From positions 1-64,000 of the forward strand of contig CANRSX010000004.1 of the NCBI GenBank assembly GCA_947642555.1: a stretch of DNA of 64,000 nt, given 5' to 3'. Of this stretch, positions 35,781 to 44,431 are shown in pieces. The first letter of the stretch is position 1; each line of letters begins with the position of its first letter. This DNA comes from an uncultured Roseburia sp. Its GTDB lineage: Bacteria; Bacillota; Clostridia; Lachnospirales; Lachnospiraceae. A program made the translations under genes and the position numbers. The notes below the pieces were generated by a model that was not told the DNA's origin, searched no databases, and saw nothing but the letters and a program-made list of their open reading frames with translations.

Positions 35781-36845
35781 TCACCACTCCATCACCGTGG
35801 CTCCCCAGGTGAGTCCGGCTCCAAAACCGGCCAGCACAATTCTGCTGCCTTTTTTTATCATACCATGATTCTTCACATTATCAAGCAGAATCGGTACGCT
35901 GGCCGCGGAAATATTCCCATGGTCCGTCAGGTTGACCGGAAATTTTTCCATCGGCTGGCGCAGTCTCTTTGCGACCGCCTCGATGATCCTGTAATTCGCC
36001 TGATGCAGCAGAAACAGATCGATCTCATCCGGCGTAAGCCCGGCGTCCGCAACCGCCTGACCGATCACCTGCGGCACGGTGCGCACGGCAAATTTGTAGA
36101 CCTCCTGCCCGTTCATCGACACGTAGGAAAGTCCGCTCTCCCGCTTCACATACGGATTGTTCACAGGGCGGTTGTCGCAGGATAAGACCATCCCGCGGCC
36201 TCCGTCCGATCCCATCCGGATGCTTAAGATGCCGCGGCTTTCCCCGCTGGCAGCCGCTTTTGACGCTGCGCCATCCGTCTGACCGGATTCTGCTTTGGCA
36301 TCCTCACGGGCCGCTCTGGCATCCGGCTCTGTTTCCGCCTCATCGACGGCTTCCACCACCGCCGCTCCCGCGCCGTCCCCGAACAGCACGCAGGTGCTGC
36401 GGTCCGTCCAGTCGATGATCTTAGAGAGCGTCTCCGCCCCGATCACCAGGGCCTTTTTACACAGCCCGCCGCGCAGATACAGATACGCCGTATCCAGCGA
36501 GAACAAAAATCCGGAGCAGGCCGCGTTCAGGTCAAACGCCACCGCGTTTTCTGCGCCCAGCTCCCGCTGCACCTCGCAGGAAAGATTCGGCAGAAAACGG
36601 TCCGGCGTCACCGTCGCGGCGATGATCAGATCGAGCTCCTCCGCCGGGATCCCGGCCGCCTTTAACGCCCGCTTTGCCGCCTCCACGGAAAGCCCCGTCG
36701 TCGTCTCCTCCACCGCCAGATAGCGGCTCTCTATCCCGGTCCGGCTCCTGATCCACTCGTCGGAGGTATCCACGATTCTTCCCAGATCGTCATTGGTCAC
36801 ACGCTTTGCCGGGACCGCGCTTCCCGTTCCTGTTATTCTTATCAT
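35781..36845 (-). CDS. fabH: 3-oxoacyl-ACP synthase III
   Basis: A 354-residue condensing enzyme that starts fatty acid synthesis from acyl-CoA and malonyl-ACP. The catalytic triad is visible: Cys110 in LNAACSGF, His281 in LLHQAN and Asn311 in HGNISAAS. The protein is longer than usual because of an Ala/Glu/Asp-rich insertion at about residues 165-203, between the core strand GAGAAVVEA and RGILSIRMGSDG. The insertion looks like a flexible surface loop. The gene lies between accDA and fabT, whereas in many Firmicutes it is near the front of the cluster. Confidence 0.94.
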   Translation of the reverse strand: MIRITGTGSAVPAKRVTNDDLGRIVDTSDEWIRSRTGIESRYLAVEETTTGLSVEAAKRALKAAGIPAEELDLIIAATVTPDRFLPNLSCEVQRELGAENAVAFDLNAACSGFLFSLDTAYLYLRGGLCKKALVIGAETLSKIIDWTDRSTCVLFGDGAGAAVVEAVDEAETEPDARAAREDAKAESGQTDGAASKAAASGESRGILSIRMGSDGGRGMVLSCDNRPVNNPYVKRESGLSYVSMNGQEVYKFAVRTVPQVIGQAVADAGLTPDEIDLFLLHQANYRIIEAVAKRLRQPMEKFPVNLTDHGNISAASVPILLDNVKNHGMIKKGSRIVLAGFGAGLTWGATVMEW

Positions 36846-36905
36846 CCTGATCCTCTTTTCCGGGTCGGTTCGGCCCCTTTGTCATACCTCACTGCAGGAA
36901 ATCGT

Positions 36906-38588
36906 TTAAAACGCGCGGAATCTCTCATAGCGCTCCCGCGCGAGCTCTTCCCCGCTCTTTTTTTCCTGCCGCTTTAAAAACGCTTTCATCCGTCCCTTTA
37001 AGTAACGTGAAATCGACGCGCAGGCACGTTCATCCGCCGCCCCGTATTCCGGGATAATCTCCTCGATCACGCCCAGCTGCTTTAAGTCCGCCGCGGTGAT
37101 TTTCATGATGCCGCTGGCCTCCTTTGCCCGTTTCCCGTCCTTCCAGAGGATGGACGCGAAGCCCTCCGGCGAAAGCACGCAGTACGTCGCGTTTTCTAAC
37201 ATCCACACCTCATTGCCGACCGCAAGCGCAAGCGCGCCGCCGCTTCCGCCCTCGCCGATCATGATGCAGAGCACGGGCACACGCAGGGCTGCCATCTCAT
37301 AGAGGTTTCTCGCGATCGCCTCGCCCTGCCCGCGCTCCTCGGCCTCCATCCCGCAGAAGGCGCCGGATGTGTTTACAAACGTAATCACCGGTCGTCCGAA
37401 TTTCTCCGCCTGCTTCATCAGGCGCAGCGCTTTCCGGTACCCCTCCGGCGACGGCATCCCGTAGTTGTGGCGCATACAGTCTTTTAAATCTTTTCCCTTA
37501 TTTACACCGATCACAGTCACCGGCTGGCCGTCCAGCCAGGCGATTCCGCCCATGACCGCGGGATCGTCCCGAAACAGTCTGTCTCCGTGCAGCTCCATAA
37601 AGTCGTCAAAAATCCCGGCGATATAGTCCTCCGCCCCGCAGCGGTCCATCCGCCTGGCCGCTTTGACTTTTTCCCAGGCGCCAAGCGGCTTTGCTTTTGT
37701 CGCGCGCTCCTTCATGATCTCCGTCGGCTCATAGTGATCATCCATGCGCAGCGGGTCAAACGCGGCAAAGCCTTCTGTCCTGTGATGCAGATGCAGAATG
37801 TTGTACAGCGTCATCTTAAGATCACGGCGCGCCACAATGGCGTCCACAAACCCGTGCTCTAACTGGAATTCCGCCCGCTGAAAGCCCTCCGGCAGCTTCT
37901 GCCCGATGGTCTGCTCAATGACCCTCGGCCCCGCAAATCCGATCAGAGCTCCCGGCTCCGCCAGAATGATATCGCCGAGCATCGCAAAGCTCGCCGTCAC
38001 CCCGCCGGTCGTCGGATCCGTCAGCACCGGAACATAGAGGAGCCCGGCGTCGGAATGGCGGCGGATTGCCGCGGAGGTCTTTGCCATCTGCATCAGCGAC
38101 ACAATGCCCTCCTGCATCCTGGCTCCGCCGGAACAGCAAAATAAGATGACGGGCAGCTTTAATTCCGTGGCGCGTTCCATCGCGCGTGCAATTTTTTCTC
38201 CCACCACGTGTCCCATGCTGCTCATCAGAAAACGCGCGTCGCAGACGCCAAGCACGGCGTCCTCCCCGTAAATGTTACACCGGCCGATTGTCACCGCCTC
38301 GTGCAGCCCGGTCTTTTCCTTCGCCGCCTGTACCTTTTCCTCATATTCCGGGAAATCCAGCGGATTTGCGGATTCCAGTTCCTCAAACCACGGCGTGAAG
38401 GATCCCTCGTCCGCCACCAGGCGGATGCGCTTTTTCGTCCGCAGACGGAAATGGTTGCCGCACTCATAGCAGACATACCGGTTCTGCTCCACTTTTTTCT
38501 TATTCAGCTCCCTGCCGCAGGAAGGGCAGACGATCGTCTCCTGCTCCGCCTGACCGACAGTTGTCCTGCGCTTAAATATCCCTGCCAT
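36906..38588 (-). CDS. accDA: acetyl-CoA carboxylase carboxyltransferase, fused beta and alpha subunits
   Basis: A 560-residue fusion with start ATG 38588, preceded by TTTGGAGGT. Residues 1-285 are AccD: the zinc ribbon with C21, C24, C40 and C43, then [20 protein letters not shown] and the oxyanion region [17 protein letters not shown]. Residues 290-560 are Acc[50 protein letters not shown] and [15 protein letters not shown]. It transfers the carboxyl group from biotin to acetyl-CoA, making malonyl-CoA. The biotin carrier (accB) and biotin carboxylase (accC) genes, usually next to it, are not in this operon. Confidence 0.93.
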   Translation of the reverse strand: MAGIFKRRTTVGQAEQETIVCPSCGRELNKKKVEQNRYVCYECGNHFRLRTKKRIRLVADEGSFTPWFEELESANPLDFPEYEEKVQAAKEKTGLHEAVTIGRCNIYGEDAVLGVCDARFLMSSMGHVVGEKIARAMERATELKLPVILFCCSGGARMQEGIVSLMQMAKTSAAIRRHSDAGLLYVPVLTDPTTGGVTASFAMLGDIILAEPGALIGFAGPRVIEQTIGQKLPEGFQRAEFQLEHGFVDAIVARRDLKMTLYNILHLHHRTEGFAAFDPLRMDDHYEPTEIMKERATKAKPLGAWEKVKAARRMDRCGAEDYIAGIFDDFMELHGDRLFRDDPAVMGGIAWLDGQPVTVIGVNKGKDLKDCMRHNYGMPSPEGYRKALRLMKQAEKFGRPVITFVNTSGAFCGMEAEERGQGEAIARNLYEMAALRVPVLCIMIGEGGSGGALALAVGNEVWMLENATYCVLSPEGFASILWKDGKRAKEASGIMKITAADLKQLGVIEEIIPEYGAADERACASISRYLKGRMKAFLKRQEKKSGEELARERYERFRAF

Positions 38589-38610
38589 TTTTAACCTCCA
38601 AATCCGCCGC

Positions 38611-39039
38611 TTAACCGATCGCAAAGGTAAGCTCCGCCACACACACGGTCTTTCCGTCGACCGTTGCCGTCGCTTTTCCCACGCCGAGCGGCCCTTTCTG
38701 CCGGATGATTTCTGTCTCAAGAAGCAGCACATCCCCGGGCGTGACCTTCTGTTTAAATTTCGCCGATGTAATCCCGGCGAAATAAGCGGTCTTTCCTTTA
38801 TTTTCTTCTAAGGCCAGCATCGCCACCGCCCCGGTCTGCGCCAGCGCCTCGATGATCAGAACGCCCGGCATCACCGGCTCCCCCGGAAAATGGCCGCCGA
38901 AATACGGCTCGTTGTAGCTGACGCATTTTTTTGCCACCGCCCGCTTTCCCGGCTCTAATTCCTCCACCGTATCGATCAGCAGAAAGGGCTGACGGTGCGG
39001 TATGATCTTCATAATCTCACTTGTAGTTAATACTGACAT
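38611..39039 (-). CDS. fabZ: 3-hydroxyacyl-ACP dehydratase
   Basis: A 142-residue hot-dog-fold dehydratase. The active-site helix [25 protein letters not shown] supplies the catalytic His and Glu, and [13 protein letters not shown] is the family N-terminus. ATG 39039 is preferred because GGAGAG precedes it; an alternative ATG at 39054 overlaps the fabF stop. It dehydrates 3-hydroxyacyl-ACP before the FabK step. No FabA-type isomerase is seen in the operon. Confidence 0.94.
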   Translation of the reverse strand: MSVLTTSEIMKIIPHRQPFLLIDTVEELEPGKRAVAKKCVSYNEPYFGGHFPGEPVMPGVLIIEALAQTGAVAMLALEENKGKTAYFAGITSAKFKQKVTPGDVLLLETEIIRQKGPLGVGKATATVDGKTVCVAELTFAIG

Positions 39040-39050
39040 TGTCTCTCCAT

Positions 39051-40286
39051 TCATTCTGTATACTGCTTCAGCAGAAGGCTGGCATTGTGGCCGCCGAAGC
39101 CGAGGGAATTGGAGAGGGCGTATGGGATCTCCATCTCCACCGCCTCCCTGCAGTAATCCAGCCCAAGCTCCGGATCCGGCGTCTCATAGCCTGCCGTGGC
39201 GTGCACGTAGCCCTCCTGCATCTCTTTGACACAGGTGACAAGCTCCACAGCCCCCGCCGCGCCCAGAAGATGCCCGATCATGGATTTGGTGGAATTGATT
39301 TTCAAATTCTTCGCATGTTCGCCGAAGGCCAGGCGGATCGCCCGCGTCTCAAACAGATCATTTAAGTGGGTTGCCGTCCCGTGGGCATTGATGTAGGTGA
39401 TCTCCTCCGGGGACACACCCGCATCCTGCATCGCGTATTCCATCGCCTTTGCCGCTCCCGATCCGTCCTCCGCCGGGGAGGTGATATGAAATGCGTCTGA
39501 GGTGCAGCCGTAGCCCGCCAGCTCCGCGTAGATCCTGGCCCCGCGCCGTTTCGCATGCTCAAGCTCCTCTAAGATCACGATCCCGGCGCCCTCTCCCATC
39601 ACAAAACCGCTGCGGTTTAAGTCAAACGGAAGGGAGCATTTCTGCGGATCCTCCACTGTGGAAAGCGCGGTGAGCGAGGTAAATCCCGCGATGCCGACCG
39701 GGGTGATGCACCCTTCGGTTCCGCCCGCCACCATGACCTCGGCCTCGCCGTGCTGAATGCTGCGGAACGCCTCGCCGATCGTGTTCGTCCCCGTCGCACA
39801 GGCCGTCACGACGTTTAAGCTCTTGCCTTTCAGTCCGAAGAGGATCGAGACGTTTCCGGCCGCCATGTTGGAGATCATCAGCGGCACAAACAGCGGCCCC
39901 ACTCTCCCCGGCCCCTTTTCCATCAGCCTCTGATGCTCGCGCTCGATCGCCTGCAGGCTCCCGATGCCGCTTCCGATCGCGGTTCCGACACGGTAGGGAT
40001 CCTCCTGATCCATGGAAAGCCCGGCATCCAGAAGCGCTTCCTTTGACGCCGCGACCGCGTACTGGCAGAACAGCTCCATCCGCCTTGCCGTTTTGGCATC
40101 CATATAGTTCTTCGGGTCAAACTCCTTTACCTCCGCCGCAATATGGCATTTATATTCAGACGCGTCAAAATGCGTGATCTCTCCAAACCCTGTCTTTTTT
40201 TCCCGGACCGCCTGAAAGAATTCCGGTACGGAATTCCCGATCGGCGTCACTGCGCCAAGCCCGGTAATCACTACTCTTCTATTCAT
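39051..40286 (-). CDS. fabF: 3-oxoacyl-ACP synthase II
   Basis: A 411-residue elongating condensing enzyme. The nucleophile Cys is in VTACATGTNTIGEA, with the two histidines in INAHGTATHLND and SIMIGHLLGAAG plus the C-terminal NSLGFGGHN. The length is typical. It starts with the GGAGGAACACA ribosome site 16 bases after fabG. It extends acyl-ACP with malonyl-ACP. Confidence 0.96.
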   Translation of the reverse strand: MNRRVVITGLGAVTPIGNSVPEFFQAVREKKTGFGEITHFDASEYKCHIAAEVKEFDPKNYMDAKTARRMELFCQYAVAASKEALLDAGLSMDQEDPYRVGTAIGSGIGSLQAIEREHQRLMEKGPGRVGPLFVPLMISNMAAGNVSILFGLKGKSLNVVTACATGTNTIGEAFRSIQHGEAEVMVAGGTEGCITPVGIAGFTSLTALSTVEDPQKCSLPFDLNRSGFVMGEGAGIVILEELEHAKRRGARIYAELAGYGCTSDAFHITSPAEDGSGAAKAMEYAMQDAGVSPEEITYINAHGTATHLNDLFETRAIRLAFGEHAKNLKINSTKSMIGHLLGAAGAVELVTCVKEMQEGYVHATAGYETPDPELGLDYCREAVEMEIPYALSNSLGFGGHNASLLLKQYTE

Positions 40287-40302
40287 TGTGTTCCTCCAGC
40301 TC

Positions 40303-41028
40303 TTACATACTCATGCCGCCGTCCACCGCGATCACCTGTCCGGTGATATAGGACGCGGCATCGGACGCCAGAAATACTGCCAGTCCTGCGACGTCCGCCA
40401 CGGTTCCGGTCCGCTTCAGCGGAATCTGGGACAGCACGGCTTCCTTTGCCGCGTCCGCCATCGCATCCGTCATCTCCGTCTCAATATAGCCCGGTGCGAT
40501 CGCGTTGCAGGTGACCCCGCGGGAGGCAAGCTCTCTCGCCACGCTTTTCGTCAGGCCGATCACCCCGGCTTTGCTGGCGCTGTAGTTTGCCTGCCCGGCA
40601 TTGCCCATCAGCCCCGACACCGAGGAGATATTGATGATCCTGCCGGACCGCTGCTTTAAAAACCAGCGCGACGCATGGCGGATCGTATGAAAGGTTCCCT
40701 TTAAGTTTGTCGCGATCACATCGTCAAAATCCGCTTCGCCCATCTTCATGATCAGCCCGTCCCTGGTGATTCCGGCATTGTTGACCAGGATATCCAGGCG
40801 GCCGTATGTTTTTACAATCGTCCCGATCATCTGGCCGCAGGCCTCGTAATCCGCCACGTTGCAGCCGTACGCGACACCGCCAATCTCCGCGGCGGCTGCC
40901 ATGGCGCGTTCCTTCGATCCGTTATAATTGAGGATGACAAACGCGCCCTCATCCGCCAGCGCTTTCGCGATTCCAAGGCCGATCCCACGGCCGGCGCCTG
41001 TGACCAGCGCAATCTTTCCAGTTAACAT
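40303..41028 (-). CDS. fabG: 3-oxoacyl-ACP reductase
   Basis: A 241-residue short-chain dehydrogenase. It has cofactor loop [25 protein letters not shown], catalytic Ser in [23 protein letters not shown] with YxxxK, and the [10 protein letters not shown] segment typical of FabG. It reduces 3-oxoacyl-ACP with NADPH. The ribosome site is GGAGGAAGCGA. Confidence 0.95.
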   Translation of the reverse strand: MLTGKIALVTGAGRGIGLGIAKALADEGAFVILNYNGSKERAMAAAAEIGGVAYGCNVADYEACGQMIGTIVKTYGRLDILVNNAGITRDGLIMKMGEADFDDVIATNLKGTFHTIRHASRWFLKQRSGRIINISSVSGLMGNAGQANYSASKAGVIGLTKSVARELASRGVTCNAIAPGYIETEMTDAMADAAKEAVLSQIPLKRTGTVADVAGLAVFLASDAASYITGQVIAVDGGMSM

Positions 41029-41050
41029 TCGCTTCCTCCACCTTATCTTC

Positions 41051-41980
41051 TTACGCTGTCACGGGATGCGCCTCCGCAAATTTGCGGAAGTCTTCCAGAT
41101 GATCGATATTGTACACCGTCACGTTTCTGCTGATCTTGCGCACAAATCCGCTTAAGGTGCGGCCCGGCCCGATCTCCACGAATTCGTCCACGCCGTCAGC
41201 GATCATTTTTTCCACCGACTGCTGCCAGCGCACCGGCGACGACACCTGTAAGCGCAGCAGATCCTTTACCTGCGCCGTGTCGGTGACATAGTCCGCCAGG
41301 ACATTGGACAGATAGGGGATCGTGAACGGGCGGATCTCTACGTGCTCTAACTCCGCGCCCAGCTTTTCGCCCGCGCTCTCAAGCATTGGCGAGTGGAAGG
41401 GTCCGCTGACCTTTAACGGGAGCGCCCGCTTTGCCCCTGCCTTGATGCACGCCTCGCCGGCCGCCGCAACCGCCTCTTCCTCCCCGGTGATCACGATCTG
41501 TCCCGGGCAGTTGTAGTTTGCCACGGACACCTGTCCTTTGGCGTGTCTGCAGACCTCCTCGACCGCGGACGCGTGAAGCCCTAATACCGCCGCCATCGCA
41601 CCGCCCTTCGGCACTGCCTTCTGCATATAGATCCCGCGCTTTCTCACCAGCGCGAACGCATCCTTCCAGTCCATGACATCCGACGCCAGCAGCGCGCCGT
41701 ATTCGCCGAGACTTAAGCCCGCCGTCACATCCGGCGTATATCCCGCGTCCTGCACTGCTTTTAAAATGGCCGCCTCCGCAGTCAGCATACAGATCTGCGT
41801 ATACTGTGTGATGTCAAGCTTTTTATTCTCCTCAAAACAGAGCGCGGGGATATCAAGCCCCGACGCCTCTGACGCCGTCTCAAACACCTCTCTGCACGCC
41901 GGGAATTCGTCGTAAAACTCCTTTGCCATTCCCACATACTGCGCGCCCTGTCCCGGAAAGATAAATGCTGTTTTTCCCAT
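41051..41980 (-). CDS. fabD: malonyl-CoA-ACP transacylase
   Basis: A 309-residue transacylase with start ATG 41980 ([18 protein letters not shown]). The nucleophile Ser lies in [10 protein letters not shown], and the conserved His in [16 protein letters not shown]. It loads malonyl groups on ACP. The longer frame upstream runs into the fabK region and is not supported. Confidence 0.95.
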   Translation of the reverse strand: MGKTAFIFPGQGAQYVGMAKEFYDEFPACREVFETASEASGLDIPALCFEENKKLDITQYTQICMLTAEAAILKAVQDAGYTPDVTAGLSLGEYGALLASDVMDWKDAFALVRKRGIYMQKAVPKGGAMAAVLGLHASAVEEVCRHAKGQVSVANYNCPGQIVITGEEEAVAAAGEACIKAGAKRALPLKVSGPFHSPMLESAGEKLGAELEHVEIRPFTIPYLSNVLADYVTDTAQVKDLLRLQVSSPVRWQQSVEKMIADGVDEFVEIGPGRTLSGFVRKISRNVTVYNIDHLEDFRKFAEAHPVTA

Positions 41981-42014
41981 CTCCGTTACCTGCCTTTCTC
42001 TTCGATCCGCCGGA

Positions 42015-42941
42015 TTATCTGCCGCCAAGCAGCGTTTCCGCCTCACCCATCATCTCTTCGATCATTTCCCGGCAGGTCTGCTCTTTTTTTACCAGTCCGG
42101 CGCTCTGCCCTGCCATCAGGCTGCCGTTTACCACATCGCCGTCCATCACGGCCTTCCGGAGCGACCCTAAGGTCAGCTGCTCTAATTCCTCGAAGGACGC
42201 GCCTTCCTTTTCCATTTTCAGATACGCGCGGCTCATCTGATTGCGCAGCACGCGGATCGGATGCCCGGTGCTCATGCCCGTCACCTCGGAATCGATATCC
42301 TTCGCTTTGATCACGCGCTCCTTGTAGCTGGCGTGTACAATGGACTCCTTTGCGACTACAAATCTCGTGCCGATCTGCACGCCCTCCGCGCCCAGCATCA
42401 TGGCCGCCGCGATGCCTCTCCCGTCCGCGATGCCGCCCGCCGCGATCACCGGGATCTGAACGGCGTCAGCCACCTGCGGGACCAGCGTCATCGTCGTCTG
42501 GGAGCCGATGTGTCCGCCGGATTCCATGCCCTCGGCGACCACCGCATCGGCGCCCGCGCGTTCCATCAGCTTTGCCATGGCGACGCTGGCCACCACCGGA
42601 ATCACGGTGACGCCGGCTTCCTTCCAGGCCGCCATGAATTTTCCCGGATTGCCCGCGCCCGTCGTGACAACCGGCACGCCCTCCTCGATCACGATCTGCG
42701 CGACCTCTGCGGCGTTGGGATTTAACAGCATCACGTTCACGCCAAAGGGCCGGTCCGTCAGCTTCTTCGCCTCGCGGATCTGCTCGCGCACGACCTCAGG
42801 CGGTGCGCTTGCCGCCCCGATCAGCCCTAATCCTCCCGCGTTCGATACGGCTGCCGCGAGATGGTATTCCGCCACCCACGCCATTCCGCCCTGTATCACG
42901 GGGTATTTGGTTTTCAGCAATCTGCTCACTCTTGTCTCCAT
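42015..42941 (-). CDS. fabK: FMN-dependent enoyl-ACP reductase
   Basis: A 308-residue flavoprotein of the nitronate monooxygenase-like FabK family. It has YPVIQGGMAWVAEYHLAAAVSNAGGLG at the N-terminus, then VVAEGMESGGHIGSQTTMTLVPQVADAV and the FMN phosphate site AAGGIADGRGIAAAMMLGAEGVQIGTRF. It catalyses the last reduction of each cycle. FabK is insensitive to triclosan, and no FabI is seen here. ATG 42941 has GGAGGAAAACG upstream. Confidence 0.94.
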   Translation of the reverse strand: METRVSRLLKTKYPVIQGGMAWVAEYHLAAAVSNAGGLGLIGAASAPPEVVREQIREAKKLTDRPFGVNVMLLNPNAAEVAQIVIEEGVPVVTTGAGNPGKFMAAWKEAGVTVIPVVASVAMAKLMERAGADAVVAEGMESGGHIGSQTTMTLVPQVADAVQIPVIAAGGIADGRGIAAAMMLGAEGVQIGTRFVVAKESIVHASYKERVIKAKDIDSEVTGMSTGHPIRVLRNQMSRAYLKMEKEGASFEELEQLTLGSLRKAVMDGDVVNGSLMAGQSAGLVKKEQTCREMIEEMMGEAETLLGGR

Positions 42942-43018
42942 CGTTTTCCTCCATGCCATCCATGGCCGGCGTTCTGCCGCGCTGCTCTGGCTCCTTCCGC
43001 GTCCTCGCTGTATGTACC

Positions 43019-43252
43019 TTACTGCGAAATACCCTTGCCCTTCAGATAATCCATGATATCCTGTACCGTCACAACGGACTCCAGATCCTCGGACGGGATC
43101 TCCACGTTAAATTCCTCCTCAAGCGCCATCACAAGCTCAAACAGATCCAAAGAATCGATCCCCAGATCATCCTTAAAGCTGGCCTCCTCCGTGATCAGGG
43201 CTTCCTCAATGTCTAACTGCTCCACAATAATCTCTTTGATCTTCTCTAACAT
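43019..43252 (-). CDS. acpP: acyl carrier protein
   Basis: A 77-residue acidic four-helix carrier. The phosphopantetheine attachment Ser is in [19 protein letters not shown]. It is the first gene of the fatty acid operon, about 100 bases downstream of the promoter and FabT-site array. It carries the growing acyl chain for all enzymes encoded downstream and as long-chain acyl-ACP is the corepressor of FabT. Confidence 0.95.
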   Translation of the reverse strand: MLEKIKEIIVEQLDIEEALITEEASFKDDLGIDSLDLFELVMALEEEFNVEIPSEDLESVVTVQDIMDYLKGKGISQ

Positions 43253-43296
43253 CGTCTCTTCCTCTCATTCTTTTTCAGATTCGGTTCGTCTCATTG

Positions 43297-43385
43297 CCTG
43301 ATGATCAGACAGTTTGAAAATCAAATAGTTTGATCATCAAACATTTTGCGAATCAAAGTATATAACTGCTTCCAGGATTTGTCAA
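43297..43385 (-). promoter_or_regulatory. fab operon promoter with FabT-box array
   Basis: The minus-strand promoter is TTGACA (43380-43385), a 17-base spacer and TATACT (43357-43362). Immediately downstream are three TTTGN5TCAAA-type boxes at 43313-43325, 43329-43341 and 43345-43357. A fourth, weaker copy (CCTGATGATCAGA) lies at 43297-43309. Starts are exactly 16 bases apart. The boxes match the known FabT operator core TTTGATNATCAAA. Confidence 0.88.
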
Positions 43386-43431
43386 GACGGTTTTTGGAAA
43401 AACTGTGCACATATTCATTTCATTCTGACGC

Positions 43432-43460
43432 TTGACAAACAATTAAAAAATGATTATAGT
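43432..43460 (+). promoter_or_regulatory. thiT promoter
   Basis: TTGACA (43432-43437), a 17-base AT-rich spacer and TATAGT (43455-43460) lie just upstream of the TPP riboswitch. The region 43253-43673 between acpP and thiT is filled by the two divergent promoters, the FabT boxes and the riboswitch. Confidence 0.85.
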
Positions 43461-43484
43461 GAAATGCGATATCAGAATAACCAA

Positions 43485-43587
43485 ATGCCAGGGGTGCTTT
43501 TGCTGAGAGGTGCGCCGGCTCCGCTATGGAGACGCGACATCGACCCTTATTTACCTGATCCGGATAATACCGGCGTAGGGAGGCTTT
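43485..43587 (+). promoter_or_regulatory. TPP riboswitch (THI element)
   Basis: The conserved TPP aptamer elements are present in order: GGGGTGC, GCTGAGAGG, GACCCTTATTTACCTGATCCGG (as separate GACCCTT and ACCTGATC blocks), then GGATAATACCGGCGTAGGGA. It lies between the promoter and the thiT start, so thiamine pyrophosphate should switch off thiT expression. The following 85 bases may hold the expression platform. Confidence 0.93.
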
Positions 43588-43673
43588 TGATCCACGCTGC
43601 AGGCTGTGCCTTTCGCCGGTCAGCGCGGCAGATGAGATCCCCCTGGCAGCACTTTTTACCAGGAGGTTTTTTT

Positions 43674-44357
43674 ATGAATAACTTTTTTGCAACTCCGGAA
43701 GGCGCATGGGGAGACGGTTCGGTTCATCTCACCACCACGGGGATCCTTCTCGTCGTCGCTGTCATCGTGATACTGCTAATCGCCGCCGCAGTGATGCGTC
43801 AGCGCAGAGCAGTGCGGAAAACGGTCCTGACAACAAAACAGCTCGTGTATTCTGCGGCAGCGGTCGCACTGGCAGTCGTATGCTCGATGATCAAACTCTT
43901 CGAAATGCCAATGGGCGGTTCGGTCACGCTGCTCTCCATGCTGTTTATCGTACTGATCGCATACTGGTACGGGCCGTATGTCGGCATCATGACCGCCGTT
44001 GCCTACGGGCTGGTACAGTTCGTGATGGAGCCGATCTTCTACACAATCCCGCAGATGCTGCTCGACTATCCGCTCGCCTTTGGCGCGCTCGGGCTGGCCG
44101 GCTTCTTTCATAAGAAAAAATGGGGGCTGCAGACCGGATACATCGTCGGCGTCATCGGCCGCTTTGTGTTTGCCACCATCTCCGGCGTCGTGTTTTTTGG
44201 CGCATTCGCGCCCGAGGGGATGCATCCTCTCGTCTACTCCGCCGGTTATCAGGCATCCTACCTGATCCCGGAGGCTGTCGTGACGCTGATCATCATCTGC
44301 ATTCCGCCGGTCACAAAAGCGCTGGCTCATGTAAAACAGCAGGCCGTGGAGAACTGA
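43674..44357 (+). CDS. thiT: energy-coupled thiamine transporter S component
   Basis: A 227-residue membrane protein with start ATG 43674, preceded by AGGAGGTTTTTTT. An extra N-terminal helix (about residues 20-38) is followed by the ThiT core of six helices (TTKQLVYSAAAVALAVVCSMIKLFEMPMGGSVTLLSMLFIVLIAYWYGP, then MEPIFYTIPQMLLDYPLAFGALGLAGF). The first extra helix makes it longer than the usual ~190 residues. It binds thiamine for an ECF transporter whose ATPase/EcfT module is encoded elsewhere. The upstream TPP riboswitch confirms the substrate. Confidence 0.93.
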   Translation: MNNFFATPEGAWGDGSVHLTTTGILLVVAVIVILLIAAAVMRQRRAVRKTVLTTKQLVYSAAAVALAVVCSMIKLFEMPMGGSVTLLSMLFIVLIAYWYGPYVGIMTAVAYGLVQFVMEPIFYTIPQMLLDYPLAFGALGLAGFFHKKKWGLQTGYIVGVIGRFVFATISGVVFFGAFAPEGMHPLVYSAGYQASYLIPEAVVTLIIICIPPVTKALAHVKQQAVEN

Positions 44358-44387
44358 CCGCCTGTCTGCCCGAAAAAGACGGATAAA

Positions 44388-44421
44388 GGGGCTGCTGCAA
44401 AATTGTCTTTGCAGCAGCCCC
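44388..44421. terminator. bidirectional terminator between thiT and the fucosidase gene
   Basis: A perfect 14-bp stem (GGGGCTGCTGCAAA / TTTGCAGCAGCCCC) with a 6-base loop lies between the convergent genes. The minus-strand side is followed by TTTATCC and a second T-rich run. Confidence 0.75.
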
Positions 44422-44431
44422 GCATATAGTT

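Noticed and set aside
43297-43357. Evenly spaced repeats considered as CRISPR or an iteron origin
   Set aside because: The short TTTGN5TCAAA boxes lie directly at the fab promoter and match the FabT operator. No replication gene is near.
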